Notes: a model not told the origin generated them from the letters alone. A stretch of 64,000 nt of DNA from Sva-07 sp964651825 (GCA_964651825.1 CAZYWK010000008.1:1-64000); one strand, 5' to 3'. Numbered from the stretch's first letter, positions 24,591-34,017 are shown. Translations and numbers: made by a program.

Positions 24591-25372
24591 CCGCCGAGCT
24601 GCGCCGGCTGCCCGGTGTGCCACGTGTCCTCGTCGCGGCGTCGTCGGGCCGCCGCGCTCGCCCGGTCGTCGCCCTCGCGGGAGCGTCAGATTGGCGGCGG
24701 GCGAAGCTCGATCGGCTCGCCGCCCAACTCCTGAACGCCGGAGCGACGCGATTGCTCCCGCCGTCACGAGGCTGGGACTGGCCGGTGTTCGGGGTCGACC
24801 AGGTCGAGGCCATGCTCTCCGACGGGCCGGTCGGCGGTCGCCTTCCCGAGGCGCGGGTGATCGGGGCGGTCGTGCCTCGCCAAGCCGGGCGGGAACGTCT
24901 GTCGCTGCTCGTCGACTCGCGGGGAGCGAACGTCGTGGTGAAGCTCGGTCGACCGGACACCGGCATCGAGCGCGAGGCAGCGGCGCTCCGGCTGCTGACC
25001 GATCGTCCGCTTCCGGGCGTCGCCACACCAGAGGTCATCGCACTCGGCGGTAACGGTGCGGTCGTGTTCATCGCCACCACGGCCAACGAACTCGTCCGCC
25101 AGCACGCCGCGATCGACGAACCGCTGCGCACCTTCGAGGCCGACCTGGCCGAGCGGCTGTCAACGCTCGTGCGACCACCGGGTACCCCGCGCGATCACGT
25201 CCCGGTCCACGGCGATCTCACCCCCTGGAACCTTCGGCGCACTCCCCGCGGCCTCGCACTGTTCGACTGGGAGGCTGCCGGATGGGGCCCCGCGGGGTCC
25301 GACCTCGCCACCTACCGCGCCGCCTGCGACTCCCTCCCCAACTGGCGCCGCCGGCTCCGTCGACCGACCTGA
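24587..25372 (+). CDS. Aminoglycoside-phosphotransferase/choline-kinase-like protein
   Basis: A 261-residue protein whose C-terminal part has the small-molecule kinase signature VPVHGDLTPWNL (HGDxxxxN) followed by GLALFDWEAAGWGP (the magnesium Asp). Upstream, VVVKLGRP and IEREAAALRLL provide the expected Lys and Glu. The N-terminal 80 residues are not recognised. Kinases of this fold phosphorylate choline, ethanolamine, sugars or antibiotics. Because it is coupled to the GT4 gene it probably phosphorylates a glycan decoration or precursor; resistance to a drug is less likely. The exact substrate is unknown. Confidence 0.65.
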   Translation: MTAELRRLPGVPRVLVAASSGRRARPVVALAGASDWRRAKLDRLAAQLLNAGATRLLPPSRGWDWPVFGVDQVEAMLSDGPVGGRLPEARVIGAVVPRQAGRERLSLLVDSRGANVVVKLGRPDTGIEREAAALRLLTDRPLPGVATPEVIALGGNGAVVFIATTANELVRQHAAIDEPLRTFEADLAERLSTLVRPPGTPRDHVPVHGDLTPWNLRRTPRGLALFDWEAAGWGPAGSDLATYRAACDSLPNWRRRLRRPT

Positions 25373-25466
25373 CGTCCCGCCCCCATTGTCAGGGAGGCGC
25401 CAGTGACGCGGTCGGAGCTCAGCCGACCTCGACGGCCGCGTCGAGACCTGGCGTGAGCCCGAACAA

Positions 25467-28400
25467 TCACTTCAGGATGACGATCACCGATTCGGTGCGG
25501 ATCGACTCGTTGCCTGCGGCGTCGGTGGCGAACAGCTGGATGTAGTGGGTGCCCGGTCCGAGGCCGACCACCTTGGCGGTGAGCTGCGTTCCCGGAACCA
25601 CCGCCATCACGGTGCGGTTCCGGGTCACGGTGTAGGTCGCCACCCCGACGTTGTCACGCGATGCGGTCCACGCCACGTCGATCGATCCGTCGGGGAGCGC
25701 CACGGCGGTGGGATCCTTCGGCACCGACGGACGTGCGGTGTCGGCCACGACCGTGGTGGCCGGTGCCGTCGTCGCCGGAGGCTCCGTCGGCGCGACCGGC
25801 GTGGTGGTGGGCGGGGTGGTGGCCGGCGGCGCGGTGGTGGCCGGCGGCACGGTGGTGACCGGCGGCGCCGTCGTGGGCGGCACGGTGGTGGTCGTCGCCG
25901 CGGCGGCAACGGTCACGATCGTCGACGGTGTCTTGTGCGACACGTTGCCGGCAGCGTCCACGGCCTGCAGCTGCAGGTAGTGGGTGCCGGCACCGAGGGT
26001 CGTGATCGTCGCCGACGTGTCCGTACCCGGGATCGAGGTCACCACCACGCCGTTGCGGAACAGCGTGTACGACACCACACCGAAGCTGTCGGTCGAGGCC
26101 GTCCACGCCACCGCGATCGATCCGTCCGCGTTCACCGATGCGGTGAGGTCCCGCGGCGTGGTCGGATTCACGGTGTCGACCGTGGCCACGGTGGTGACCA
26201 CCACCGACGCGGTGCGATGCGAGGCGTTCCCCGCGGCGTCGAAGGCCTGGATCTGGATGTAGTGGGTGCCGGCGGCAAGGCCGGTCACCGTCGCGGTCGT
26301 CTCGGTACCGGGCACCGCGACGACCTCGACGGCATTGCGGAACACGCGGTAGAGCTCGACACCGACGTTGTCGGTCGATGCGGTCCAGCCGACCGAGATC
26401 GAACCATCGGGATTGGCGACCGCCGTCGGCGACTTGGGCGTGGTCGGATTCGACGTGTCAGGAATCACGACGTCGACGGCGACCGGCGTGGACGGAGCCG
26501 ACTCGTTGCCGGCGCCGTCGCGGGCCACCACGACGAGATTGTGCCTGCCGGCCGGCAGGGTCAGCGTCGTGGACGTGACGTCGCCGGCCACGGTGGCCAG
26601 GTCGGTCGCTGCCTCACCGGTCGTCGTCTTGCGGACGACGTAGTTGGCGACGCTGATGTTGTCGGTCGACGCGGTCCAATTGATCGTCACGAGCTTCGTC
26701 GAGACGTCGTAGGTGGCGACGGGTGCGCCCGGAGGCGTCGGCGCGGTCTTGTCGTCGCTCGTGACCTCGACCACCACGCTCTCCGAACGGGCACTCAGGT
26801 TGCCCGTGGTGTCGACCGCGAGCACCGAGAGCGAGTGGGTGCCGACACCGAGCCCGATGACGTTGGCAGTGGTGTCGGTGCCGGGCACCTCGAGCACGGT
26901 CTGACCGTTCTCGATCACCCGGTAGGCGGCGACCCCGGAGTCGTCGATCGAAGCGATCCAGGACAGATCGATCGACGCGTCCGCGAGGACGGCGGCGGTC
27001 AAGCCGCTCGGCGCGCTGGGCCCGACCATGTCGGAGGCGACAAAGACCGTGGTCGTGGCCGACCGGTTGCCGGCGGCGTCGATCGCCCGGATGAAGTACC
27101 GGTCGCCCGGCTGGCCGGTGGGGTCGACGAACGTGCCGCCATAGACGAGGCCGCTCACCACCCGGTCGTTGCGAAGGATCTCGTAGCCGATGTAGCCGGG
27201 CGTCGTGTCGGACGACGAGCCCCAGCGGACCTGCACGCCGCCACCGGCGACGCTGTTGCCGGTCGGGTTGCGAGGAACGGTCGGCGCCTCGTGGTCCTTG
27301 GGACAGAACTTCGAGAAGCCCTCGAGGTACTGGCGCACGCCACCGACGAATGGTCCACCGCTGAAATCTCCGCCGAACCACAGGCAACCGTCGACGTCGG
27401 TGTGCAGCTCCCACGCCCCTTCGGTGTAGGCCGAGCGGATGCTCGGCACGAACGACGCGTCGTAGAGGTGCGTCGTGGTGTCGAAGGCGCCGATCCAGTT
27501 GTAGATGTCGGCGCGGGTGTAGCCGCTCAGGCCCGGCCACGTCGTGCTGTCGTGGTAGATCCAGGCGTTGCCGTGGCTGCCGGTGTAGACGGAGGTGCCA
27601 GCGACCGCCAACGCCTGGATGTCGCCGCCCTGGTCGGCGGCCACGTAGCTCTTCAGCAGCGAGTAGTCGGCGGCGCTGTACACGTGGGTGTTGTGCTCGG
27701 AGCCACCCTGCCAGACCTCGTCGCCGAGGCCCAGGATCGCCTGCTGGTACCGGGCCGACGTGCTCGACGTGGTGAACTGCGCCGGTGCGAGCCCGGCCAC
27801 GTTGATGCCCGTGGTCGCGTCGACCACGGCGACGGCCTGGTGCGCCTCACCGTTCATCGCGGTGATCTTGCCCACCACGTAGGCGCGGCCGCTGTCGATG
27901 TTGACGTCGTAGGGCACGCCGCCCACGTTGGCGTTGAATCGGTTGTCGGGGTTGCCGTTGGCGACGGCGACGCGGGTGAGGCGGCCCGCCCCACGTGTGA
28001 CGGTCGCCCCTGCCACCGAGGTGAAGTTGCCGCCGACATAGATCCAGTCGCCCTCGACGTCGAGCGCGCGAGCGAACGGTCGTGCGGTGGTACCCGACAC
28101 GGCGAGCGAGGCGCGCCAGGTCGGGTCGACCTGTCCGGTGATCGGGTCGAGCGCGGCCAGCGCTGAGGTGCCGCTCACGCCGTTCACGTTCGTGAACTGG
28201 CCGGCGACGATGAGCCGGCCGCCGGCGACATCGAGGTCCCACACCGTGCCGTCGAGCACGGGCGCGAACGACGGGATCCACGCTCCGGTCCGCCGGTCGA
28301 AGGCGGCGAGGTACGCGCGGTTGACGAGCTTGCCGGTGGTCGTGTCGCGGGCCTGGGAGAACTTGCCCCCGACATACACGCGGTCGCCGATGGTCGTGAT

Positions 28401-29426
28401 CGCGAGCACCGGGGTGTCGAGCTGCGGTTCGGTGTCGCCGACCTTCAGCACGCCGGCCACGCCTCCGGCCAGTTCGGCCGGGCGGTCGTCGAGCTGAGGC
28501 CGGATCGTCGCGGCCGGCAGGCCCTCGTCACCGATCGGGGTGAGCGCCGGCGTGGTCAGCCGCGGCCGGAGGAACAGCTGCGTGAAGGGGATGGCATTGT
28601 TCTCGGTGCCGTACTCCCACAGATAGCTGGTGGCGTTGTTCGAGCCGCTGACCGAGCCGCCGTAGGAGAATCCGGCCTGGCCGCTGTGGCCGCTCCACGG
28701 GTAGGTGTACCAGATCTTCTCGTTGGTGGCGCTGCGGTTGCCGAGGCCGACCTCGCCCGCCATCGTGACCTTGGAGTCCTTGGTGTTCGAGCCGGTCCGG
28801 CCGGTCCCGTCGATCGTGAACGAGGCGAGATGATGGCCCCCGCCGAAGGCCCACGACCACGACCCGAGGTCGGCGAAGTACCAGCGCAGGTCCTGCCATT
28901 GCGTGCCGGTGGAGTTCCGGGCCCGGCGGATGCGCAGGCCGTCGACGAGGTCCTTCACATTGCCACCGTCGAGCAGCCCGTCGATGACCTCGGTCGACAG
29001 GGCGGCCGGCGAGAACGCGTCGCGGCCGGTGACGTTCGTCCGTACCGTCTCGGTCGTCATCTGCCCGAAGTCACGGAACGTCCAACCCTCGCGGCCTCGA
29101 CCGATCAGCACCCATCCGCCACCGTCGGTGGTCATGTCGCAGTAGAACCGCTCCGGACGCTCGAGCGTGGCCGTACGGAGCCAGTACACGCCGTCGGTGC
29201 TGGCCGGGAACAGCTGCTTGATCTCCCAACAGGACGCGGCCGCGGTCGACGACGTGGAGCCGTCGAGCGTCGACACGGTCGGGGCCTGAGCCTGCACGAC
29301 CGAGGCCGGGCCGGCGGTCGACAGGGCCGGGATCGCTGCCGCCATGCCCAGCAACGCTCCGACGACCAGGGTCCGACGCGAGCGTCGAGCGTGTCGTGAT
29401 TCCCGGTGTCCGCCTGCCTGCAGCAT
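25467..29426 (-). CDS. Large secreted protein: fibrinogen-like domain, beta-propeller, six FN3 domains
   Basis: A 1319-residue protein. Residues 1-48 form a long signal peptide (arginine-rich start, LVVGALLGMAAAIPAL core, cleavage near AQA). About 65-310 is a fibrinogen-like domain (SCWEIKQ, FYCDMTTDGGGWVLIGRG). About 330-700 has WD/delta-60-like propeller repeats (YVGGKFSQ, IVAGQFTNV, YVGGNFTSV). From about 710 are five fibronectin type III domains, a Thr/Pro-rich linker (about 1175-1227) and a sixth FN3 domain at the C-terminus. No LPXTG or membrane anchor follows. GGGAG-like SD 5 nt before ATG 29426 decides the start; GTG 29438 is an alternative. It probably binds surface glycans or mediates attachment. 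Confidence 0.8.
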   Translation of the reverse strand: MLQAGGHRESRHARRSRRTLVVGALLGMAAAIPALSTAGPASVVQAQAPTVSTLDGSTSSTAAASCWEIKQLFPASTDGVYWLRTATLERPERFYCDMTTDGGGWVLIGRGREGWTFRDFGQMTTETVRTNVTGRDAFSPAALSTEVIDGLLDGGNVKDLVDGLRIRRARNSTGTQWQDLRWYFADLGSWSWAFGGGHHLASFTIDGTGRTGSNTKDSKVTMAGEVGLGNRSATNEKIWYTYPWSGHSGQAGFSYGGSVSGSNNATSYLWEYGTENNAIPFTQLFLRPRLTTPALTPIGDEGLPAATIRPQLDDRPAELAGGVAGVLKVGDTEPQLDTPVLAITTIGDRVYVGGKFSQARDTTTGKLVNRAYLAAFDRRTGAWIPSFAPVLDGTVWDLDVAGGRLIVAGQFTNVNGVSGTSALAALDPITGQVDPTWRASLAVSGTTARPFARALDVEGDWIYVGGNFTSVAGATVTRGAGRLTRVAVANGNPDNRFNANVGGVPYDVNIDSGRAYVVGKITAMNGEAHQAVAVVDATTGINVAGLAPAQFTTSSTSARYQQAILGLGDEVWQGGSEHNTHVYSAADYSLLKSYVAADQGGDIQALAVAGTSVYTGSHGNAWIYHDSTTWPGLSGYTRADIYNWIGAFDTTTHLYDASFVPSIRSAYTEGAWELHTDVDGCLWFGGDFSGGPFVGGVRQYLEGFSKFCPKDHEAPTVPRNPTGNSVAGGGVQVRWGSSSDTTPGYIGYEILRNDRVVSGLVYGGTFVDPTGQPGDRYFIRAIDAAGNRSATTTVFVASDMVGPSAPSGLTAAVLADASIDLSWIASIDDSGVAAYRVIENGQTVLEVPGTDTTANVIGLGVGTHSLSVLAVDTTGNLSARSESVVVEVTSDDKTAPTPPGAPVATYDVSTKLVTINWTASTDNISVANYVVRKTTTGEAATDLATVAGDVTSTTLTLPAGRHNLVVVARDGAGNESAPSTPVAVDVVIPDTSNPTTPKSPTAVANPDGSISVGWTASTDNVGVELYRVFRNAVEVVAVPGTETTATVTGLAAGTHYIQIQAFDAAGNASHRTASVVVTTVATVDTVNPTTPRDLTASVNADGSIAVAWTASTDSFGVVSYTLFRNGVVVTSIPGTDTSATITTLGAGTHYLQLQAVDAAGNVSHKTPSTIVTVAAAATTTTVPPTTAPPVTTVPPATTAPPATTPPTTTPVAPTEPPATTAPATTVVADTARPSVPKDPTAVALPDGSIDVAWTASRDNVGVATYTVTRNRTVMAVVPGTQLTAKVVGLGPGTHYIQLFATDAAGNESIRTESVIVILK
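25745..25905 (-). repeat. Low-complexity Thr/Pro/Ala-coding repeat in the FN3 protein
   Basis: Imperfect tandem units of 15-18 bp built on ggtggtggccggcggc encode the TTVPPTTAPP-type linker between FN3 domains 5 and 6. Such tracts often vary in copy number between strains and are prone to assembly error. Confidence 0.7.
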
Positions 29427-29743
29427 GTTCGCTCCCACTCGTCGCTCCGCTCGTCGCTCCGTGCCGGCCGCCGTGGGATGGTTCCGCCCGACCCACTGCA
29501 CCGCTCTTGACCACGTAGAGTACGACCCCGGTGGCGTCGGATCTCACGAAAAGTGGTCAAGATTCGCCCACTTCCCACACTCTGTGTGGTTCACCGGTGG
29601 CCCGCCGTGGCCGATCGGTGAATTCGGGCACCGCGCCTCAACTCGGGGCGCCGATCCGCCGATCCACTCACGTGCTCTCCGACCATCCGCGCGTCCGCTC
29701 GAGTCCGGCTTCACCGGATGCCTGACCAGATGATGGCGCCCCG
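29427..29743. promoter_or_regulatory. 317-bp divergent intergenic region between the FN3 protein and the Wzz-like gene
   Basis: No gene is supported here. Visible structure: a 9-bp inverted repeat CTTGACCAC/GTGGTCAAG with arms 29506-29514 and 29553-29561, and a short hairpin CCACAC-tct-GTGTGG at 29575-29589. Both could regulate the divergent genes. I see no convincing -10/-35 pair. Confidence 0.45.
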
Positions 29744-31222
29744 ATGAGTACGACGATCACTGACGGTTCCCCCATCGGCCCCGTCGAGGCCTACTGGCGG
29801 TTCCGGAGTTGGACGGTCCCGATCACGATCCTGATCGGACTGCTGGCCGGCATCACCGTGTTCGCCACCTCGGGAACGTCGACCGCGACCACGACGCTCT
29901 TCCTGACCGATCCGCGCGGCACCCCCGTGTTCCGTGACGGGTCGAGCACACCGACCGACCTGAGCCGATTCGCCCAGCAACGGGCCCAGTTCGCCGATTC
30001 CGAGGCCGTGCGCCAGGAGGTCGTGGCCGGCATCGAGACCGAACGCGCCGCCGCCGGTGACGACGGCGACGCACCCGCGGCCGAGACGACCGACTCGATC
30101 GACGACGCGGTCACCACCGGGACCACCAAGAGCTCCGACGTCAAGGTGTCGTGCACGGCCTCCGACGAGGATCGCGCCCTGCGGATCTGCGAAGGCATCG
30201 TCGCCGCCTACGTGAAGCTCTCCACCGCTGACACGCAGGCACGAGCCGACGCGGCCGTCGACGCACTGCTCGCCGAGCGCGAACGGCTCGTCGCGTCGGC
30301 GGGCCCCAACTCCTCGACGACGAGCATCGACCAGATCGATCTGAGCATCGCGCAGATCCGCTCGGAGGCCGCGCTGTACGGCGGCGGTGTCGAGTTCATC
30401 GAGCCCGCCAAGGTGCAGGAGGACTCGCGGCTCCTGCCGGCGATCCAGTACACGATCGCCGGGATGCTCTTCGGCGCGTTCGTGACCGCCGCGATCGCCT
30501 GGTTCCGTGCCGGCCGCCGGCCGTTGATCGCCACCAGTTCCGATGCGACCGCCGTTCTCGGCGCACCACTGCTCGGCGAGATCACGGCGCGGCCAGCAGG
30601 CGTCTTCGACTCGGTCGCTCCACCGGGCGCCGCGTATCAGCTGCTGGCGACGAGTCTCGGAGCCGTCCAGCCGGACGGCGGCGTCGTCCTCACCGCCACC
30701 GCGCGGCCGAGCGGCGATGCCTCCGAGACGGTCGCCCGGCTCTCCACCGCGGCCGCCCGCGAGGGCCGGCGCGTGCTCGTCGTCGACGGCAACCTGCGGG
30801 ATCGCCGCCTGAGTCGCCTCTTCGGCTTCGAGCAGGCCTCCGGCGGGCTGACCGAGGTGCTCGCCGGGCTCACGTCGTTCGACGAGGTGAAGCGCACCGT
30901 GAGCGTGGGTGGCGCGGCCACCCTCGACCTGCTCGTCGGCGGGCGGGCGGTCGACGATCCTGCCGGCTTGTTCCGGTCCCAGGCCGCGCGCAGCACGATC
31001 GGATTGATCCGCGACCAGTACGACCTCGTGTTGATCGACGTCCCCGCGCTCCTCACCGTCGCCGACGGTTCGGCGCTGGCGAGCGAGGCCGACGGCGTCG
31101 TGCTGATCGTCGAGCGCGGGATGGCCTCGAACGACCTCGACACCGTCCGGCAACGGCTCGACGTGTTGCGGGCCCACCTCACGGGCGTCGTCTACGACCA
31201 CCGCCCGCGAGAACAAGCCTGA
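29744..31222 (+). CDS. Wzz/BY-kinase-like protein with degenerate nucleotide-binding site
   Basis: A 492-residue protein with the layout of polysaccharide co-polymerase fused to a tyrosine autokinase: a transmembrane helix at about 25-42, an extracytoplasmic domain with coiled-coil potential, a second helix at about 233-253, then a cytoplasmic ParA/CpsD-like domain. The domain keeps the Walker A' strand (RRVLVVDGNLRDRRLSRLFG) and the Walker B strand (YDLVLIDVPALL), but the P-loop is TATARPSGDASETVARL, lacking the GKT/S needed for ATP. A tyrosine-rich tail is absent. It is therefore likely a structural chain-length regulator, not a kinase. A flippase-polymerase fusion follows 23 bp later. Confidence 0.82.
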   Translation: MSTTITDGSPIGPVEAYWRFRSWTVPITILIGLLAGITVFATSGTSTATTTLFLTDPRGTPVFRDGSSTPTDLSRFAQQRAQFADSEAVRQEVVAGIETERAAAGDDGDAPAAETTDSIDDAVTTGTTKSSDVKVSCTASDEDRALRICEGIVAAYVKLSTADTQARADAAVDALLAERERLVASAGPNSSTTSIDQIDLSIAQIRSEAALYGGGVEFIEPAKVQEDSRLLPAIQYTIAGMLFGAFVTAAIAWFRAGRRPLIATSSDATAVLGAPLLGEITARPAGVFDSVAPPGAAYQLLATSLGAVQPDGGVVLTATARPSGDASETVARLSTAAAREGRRVLVVDGNLRDRRLSRLFGFEQASGGLTEVLAGLTSFDEVKRTVSVGGAATLDLLVGGRAVDDPAGLFRSQAARSTIGLIRDQYDLVLIDVPALLTVADGSALASEADGVVLIVERGMASNDLDTVRQRLDVLRAHLTGVVYDHRPREQA

Positions 31223-31245
31223 CGCGCGGTCGACAGGGCTGACCC

Positions 31246-34017
31246 GTGAACGCATTGACCCGGCGAGGCGCCAAGCCACTCGGTGCGCTCGTGTCGCAGG
31301 GCATCGTCGCGTCGTCGAGCCTCGTGCTCTCGATCGTCGCCCTGCGCGCACTCGGCGCCGGCGGGCTCGGCGCGTTCAGCCTGCTCTTCGGCATCCTCAC
31401 CACGCTCAACGCCGTGCAGAGCGGATGGATCGGCGACTCGCTGACCGTCCTCGACCGCTTCGACCCCGGATACCGCCGGGCGCTGTTCCAGTCGCAGGGC
31501 GTGGCGATCGTGCTGGTCGGGATCGTGTCGACGATCCTGGCGAACCTCGTCGGTGGAGTCGACGACGACACCGCGCTGCTCTTCGGCCTGGCATCGGTGA
31601 TGTGGATCCTCGAAGAGACACTCCGCCGGATCCTCATCGCCCGGCGGGAGTTCTGGAAGCTGGCCGCCAACGACGGTGCCTTCGCGGCCGGCTCGCTCGG
31701 CCTGCTCGCCGTCGTCGCGGTGTCCGGTGCCCAGTTCACACTCCAGACGCTGGTCGCCAGCCTGCTCGCCGGCGCCGTCGTCGCCTTCGGTGTGGGGGTG
31801 ATCCAGCTCCCCAGCGTGGAGCTGACCCGTGGGATCGTCGCCCGCTCCCGGCTCCGCGAGCTCGCCTCGTTCGCCGTCTGGCGCGCCGTGCAGATCGGGT
31901 TGCGGCCCGGCACCCAATCGCTGGTCCGGGCGATCGTCGCAGCCGCGGTGTCGCTGGAGGCGGTCGGTCAGCTCGAAGCCGCTCGGCTGCTCCTCGCGCC
32001 GGTGCTGACGGTGATCAACGGCGCCGGCGTCTACCTCTTGCCGACGTACGCCAACCAGGTGAAGCGACGGGTGCCCTTCTCGCCGAACGTGGTGGTCGCC
32101 ATGGGCGTCGTCGGTGGACTGGCGATGCTGTACGGCGCGTCCGCGATGCTCCTGCGCAGCCACCTCGTGGGAGTGCTCACCGACGGATCGACGGCGGTGA
32201 GCGTCGTCGCCATCGCTTCTTGGACGTTGTACTCCGCAGGGTTCGGTGCCGGCATCCCGGTCGGCAGCGCGGTCGTCGCCCAGGGCCGGTCGCGGCTCGC
32301 GTTCAACTACCGCGTGATCGATGCGGTCGTCGGTGTGGCGCTCGCCGGGATCTTCGTGATCGCTGGCTGGGTGTCGATCGTTCCGGCGGGGCTCGCGGTC
32401 GGTGCCTTCGTGGGCGCGGGGCTGCTCCTGGCATCGCTGCGCACGACGACGAGCGGCGCCGGCAACGACGTCACCGCGGCGGGTGTCGCTCCGTCAGCAG
32501 CTCTCTACGAGGCCGAAGTGGTCGCCGCTCCGGCAGAGACGGAGCTCTGGGAGTGGCATGCACCCGCGCCGGCGGCCGCTCCGGTCCGCGAGGTTCGCCG
32601 GGTGTCCCGACCACCCGCTGCCGCAGCTCCGGCGCTCCCCACCGTGGGCTCCGGGCCCACCGCGCAACAGCCGGCGGGATGGAGCGCTCAGCTGTTGTGG
32701 CTGGCGCCCCTCGTGTTGATCGTCGCCACCGAATACAAGGTCCGCAAGCGCGACATCGACGAGGTGCTCGGTGGACGCATCGATCCGTTGATCGCGGTCG
32801 AGCTCGGCGTCTACGCCGTGGTCGGGTGTTGGGCGCTGTGGCGCCTGATCCCCCGCCGGCCGAAGTTGCAGCCCTTGATGGTGCTGATGTGGGGCTACAT
32901 CCTCACGACCTCGGTCAGCGCGATCTACTCGAGCTTTCCGATGCTCGCCATGGCCCGCGGAGTTCAGCTCGTCGTGATCGGCGCCGTGATCCAGCTCCTG
33001 TCGGTCGACGGTACCCGCCAAGACCTGAGCCGCCTGCTCCACGGCTGGGTCGCGCTCATCTCGGCCTCGATCGTGGCGGGGGTCGTCTATGTCGCGCCGG
33101 TCGCCAACGTGCAGAAGGGCCGGTTCACGTGGTTGTCGGTCCACAGCGTCAGCGCCGGTTCGATGCTGGCGATCTCGGTCCCGGTCCTGTTCGGGATGTG
33201 GATCATCTCCGGCCGGCGGACGATGCCCTGGCCTCGTTGGGTGTACGGGCTGCTGTTTCTCGCCCACACCGTGTTCCTGGTCATGACCCGCACGCGGGGA
33301 TCGATCGCCGGCGGCCTGCTCGCCATCGCCGTCATCGCGTGGGTGTCGTCGGGGCGCAGGATGAAGCCCGAGCTTGCCCTGGCGAGCCTCGTGGGAGGTG
33401 GCGCGTTGGCGCTCGCCGTCGGCGGGCCGGTGCTCAACTTCCTGATGCGCGGTGAGACCGCCGAGCAGATCGGCACGTTCAACCGGCGCACCGAGATCTG
33501 GACGCTGGCCTGGCAGTCGTTCCTCGACCATCCGGTGTTCGGCCTCGGCTTCGCGTCGGCCAAGGGAGTGTTCTTCGACGAGACCGGCCTTGGCGGCGCG
33601 CACAACGCGGCAGTCAACGTGATGATCGACGTCGGCCTGTTCGGTCTGCTGTGGTGGACGGCGCTCATCATCGCCGTGATCGCCGCGCTCGCCCGGCTCT
33701 GGTCGATCGAACGGCATTCGCCGGTGCTGCTACTCGGAGCGACCTCGACGATGCGCTCCGACCTCGTGATCCTGCTCGGGATCATGGTCGCCGGCCTCGT
33801 GAACAGCATCACCACCGAAGGGCTCGGCGCCGGTGTCAACGTGTCGGCGATCTGGTTGTTCGTGGTGGCGGCGTGGCTGACGATCCTGCGTCGGTCGGTT
33901 TCCGGACCCGGCGCCGCGTACGATCCTGGGCCATGGCACGAGTGGTCGTCACCGGCGGAGCAGGCTTCTTGGGATCGCACCTCTGCCGTGCACTCCTCGA
34001 CCGGGGCGACCAGGTAG
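31246..34017 (+). CDS. Fused polysaccharide flippase (Wzx-like) and O-antigen polymerase/ligase (Wzy/WaaL-like)
   Basis: A 923-residue polytopic protein. Residues 1 to about 400 resemble MOP-superfamily flippases that move undecaprenyl-linked oligosaccharides across the membrane. A hydrophilic Ala/Pro-rich linker spans about 404-475. The remainder is an O-antigen ligase/polymerase with ten or so hydrophobic segments and the Wzy_C signature FNRRTEIWTLAWQSFLDHPV, then GLGFASAKG and a GAHNAAVNVMIDVG loop near 745-800. Wzx and Wzy are normally separate proteins. GTG 31246 is used as the start. The last 85 bp overlap the decarboxylase gene and encode a polar tail. Confidence 0.85.
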   Translation: MNALTRRGAKPLGALVSQGIVASSSLVLSIVALRALGAGGLGAFSLLFGILTTLNAVQSGWIGDSLTVLDRFDPGYRRALFQSQGVAIVLVGIVSTILANLVGGVDDDTALLFGLASVMWILEETLRRILIARREFWKLAANDGAFAAGSLGLLAVVAVSGAQFTLQTLVASLLAGAVVAFGVGVIQLPSVELTRGIVARSRLRELASFAVWRAVQIGLRPGTQSLVRAIVAAAVSLEAVGQLEAARLLLAPVLTVINGAGVYLLPTYANQVKRRVPFSPNVVVAMGVVGGLAMLYGASAMLLRSHLVGVLTDGSTAVSVVAIASWTLYSAGFGAGIPVGSAVVAQGRSRLAFNYRVIDAVVGVALAGIFVIAGWVSIVPAGLAVGAFVGAGLLLASLRTTTSGAGNDVTAAGVAPSAALYEAEVVAAPAETELWEWHAPAPAAAPVREVRRVSRPPAAAAPALPTVGSGPTAQQPAGWSAQLLWLAPLVLIVATEYKVRKRDIDEVLGGRIDPLIAVELGVYAVVGCWALWRLIPRRPKLQPLMVLMWGYILTTSVSAIYSSFPMLAMARGVQLVVIGAVIQLLSVDGTRQDLSRLLHGWVALISASIVAGVVYVAPVANVQKGRFTWLSVHSVSAGSMLAISVPVLFGMWIISGRRTMPWPRWVYGLLFLAHTVFLVMTRTRGSIAGGLLAIAVIAWVSSGRRMKPELALASLVGGGALALAVGGPVLNFLMRGETAEQIGTFNRRTEIWTLAWQSFLDHPVFGLGFASAKGVFFDETGLGGAHNAAVNVMIDVGLFGLLWWTALIIAVIAALARLWSIERHSPVLLLGATSTMRSDLVILLGIMVAGLVNSITTEGLGAGVNVSAIWLFVVAAWLTILRRSVSGPGAAYDPGPWHEWSSPAEQASWDRTSAVHSSTGATR
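33919..33924 (+). promoter_or_regulatory. Putative internal -10 element (TACGAT) for the UDP-glucuronate decarboxylase
   Basis: TACGAT ends 8 nt before ATG 33933 and lies inside the 3' end of the flippase-polymerase gene, so the decarboxylase could be transcribed separately as a leaderless message. Confidence 0.4.

Noticed and set aside
25467..29426. Long plus-strand open frames opposite the FN3 protein (for example 25545-28166)
   Set aside because: Arg/Gly/His-rich products without motifs arise from antisense reading of high-GC codons; the minus-strand frame has a signal peptide and clear domains.
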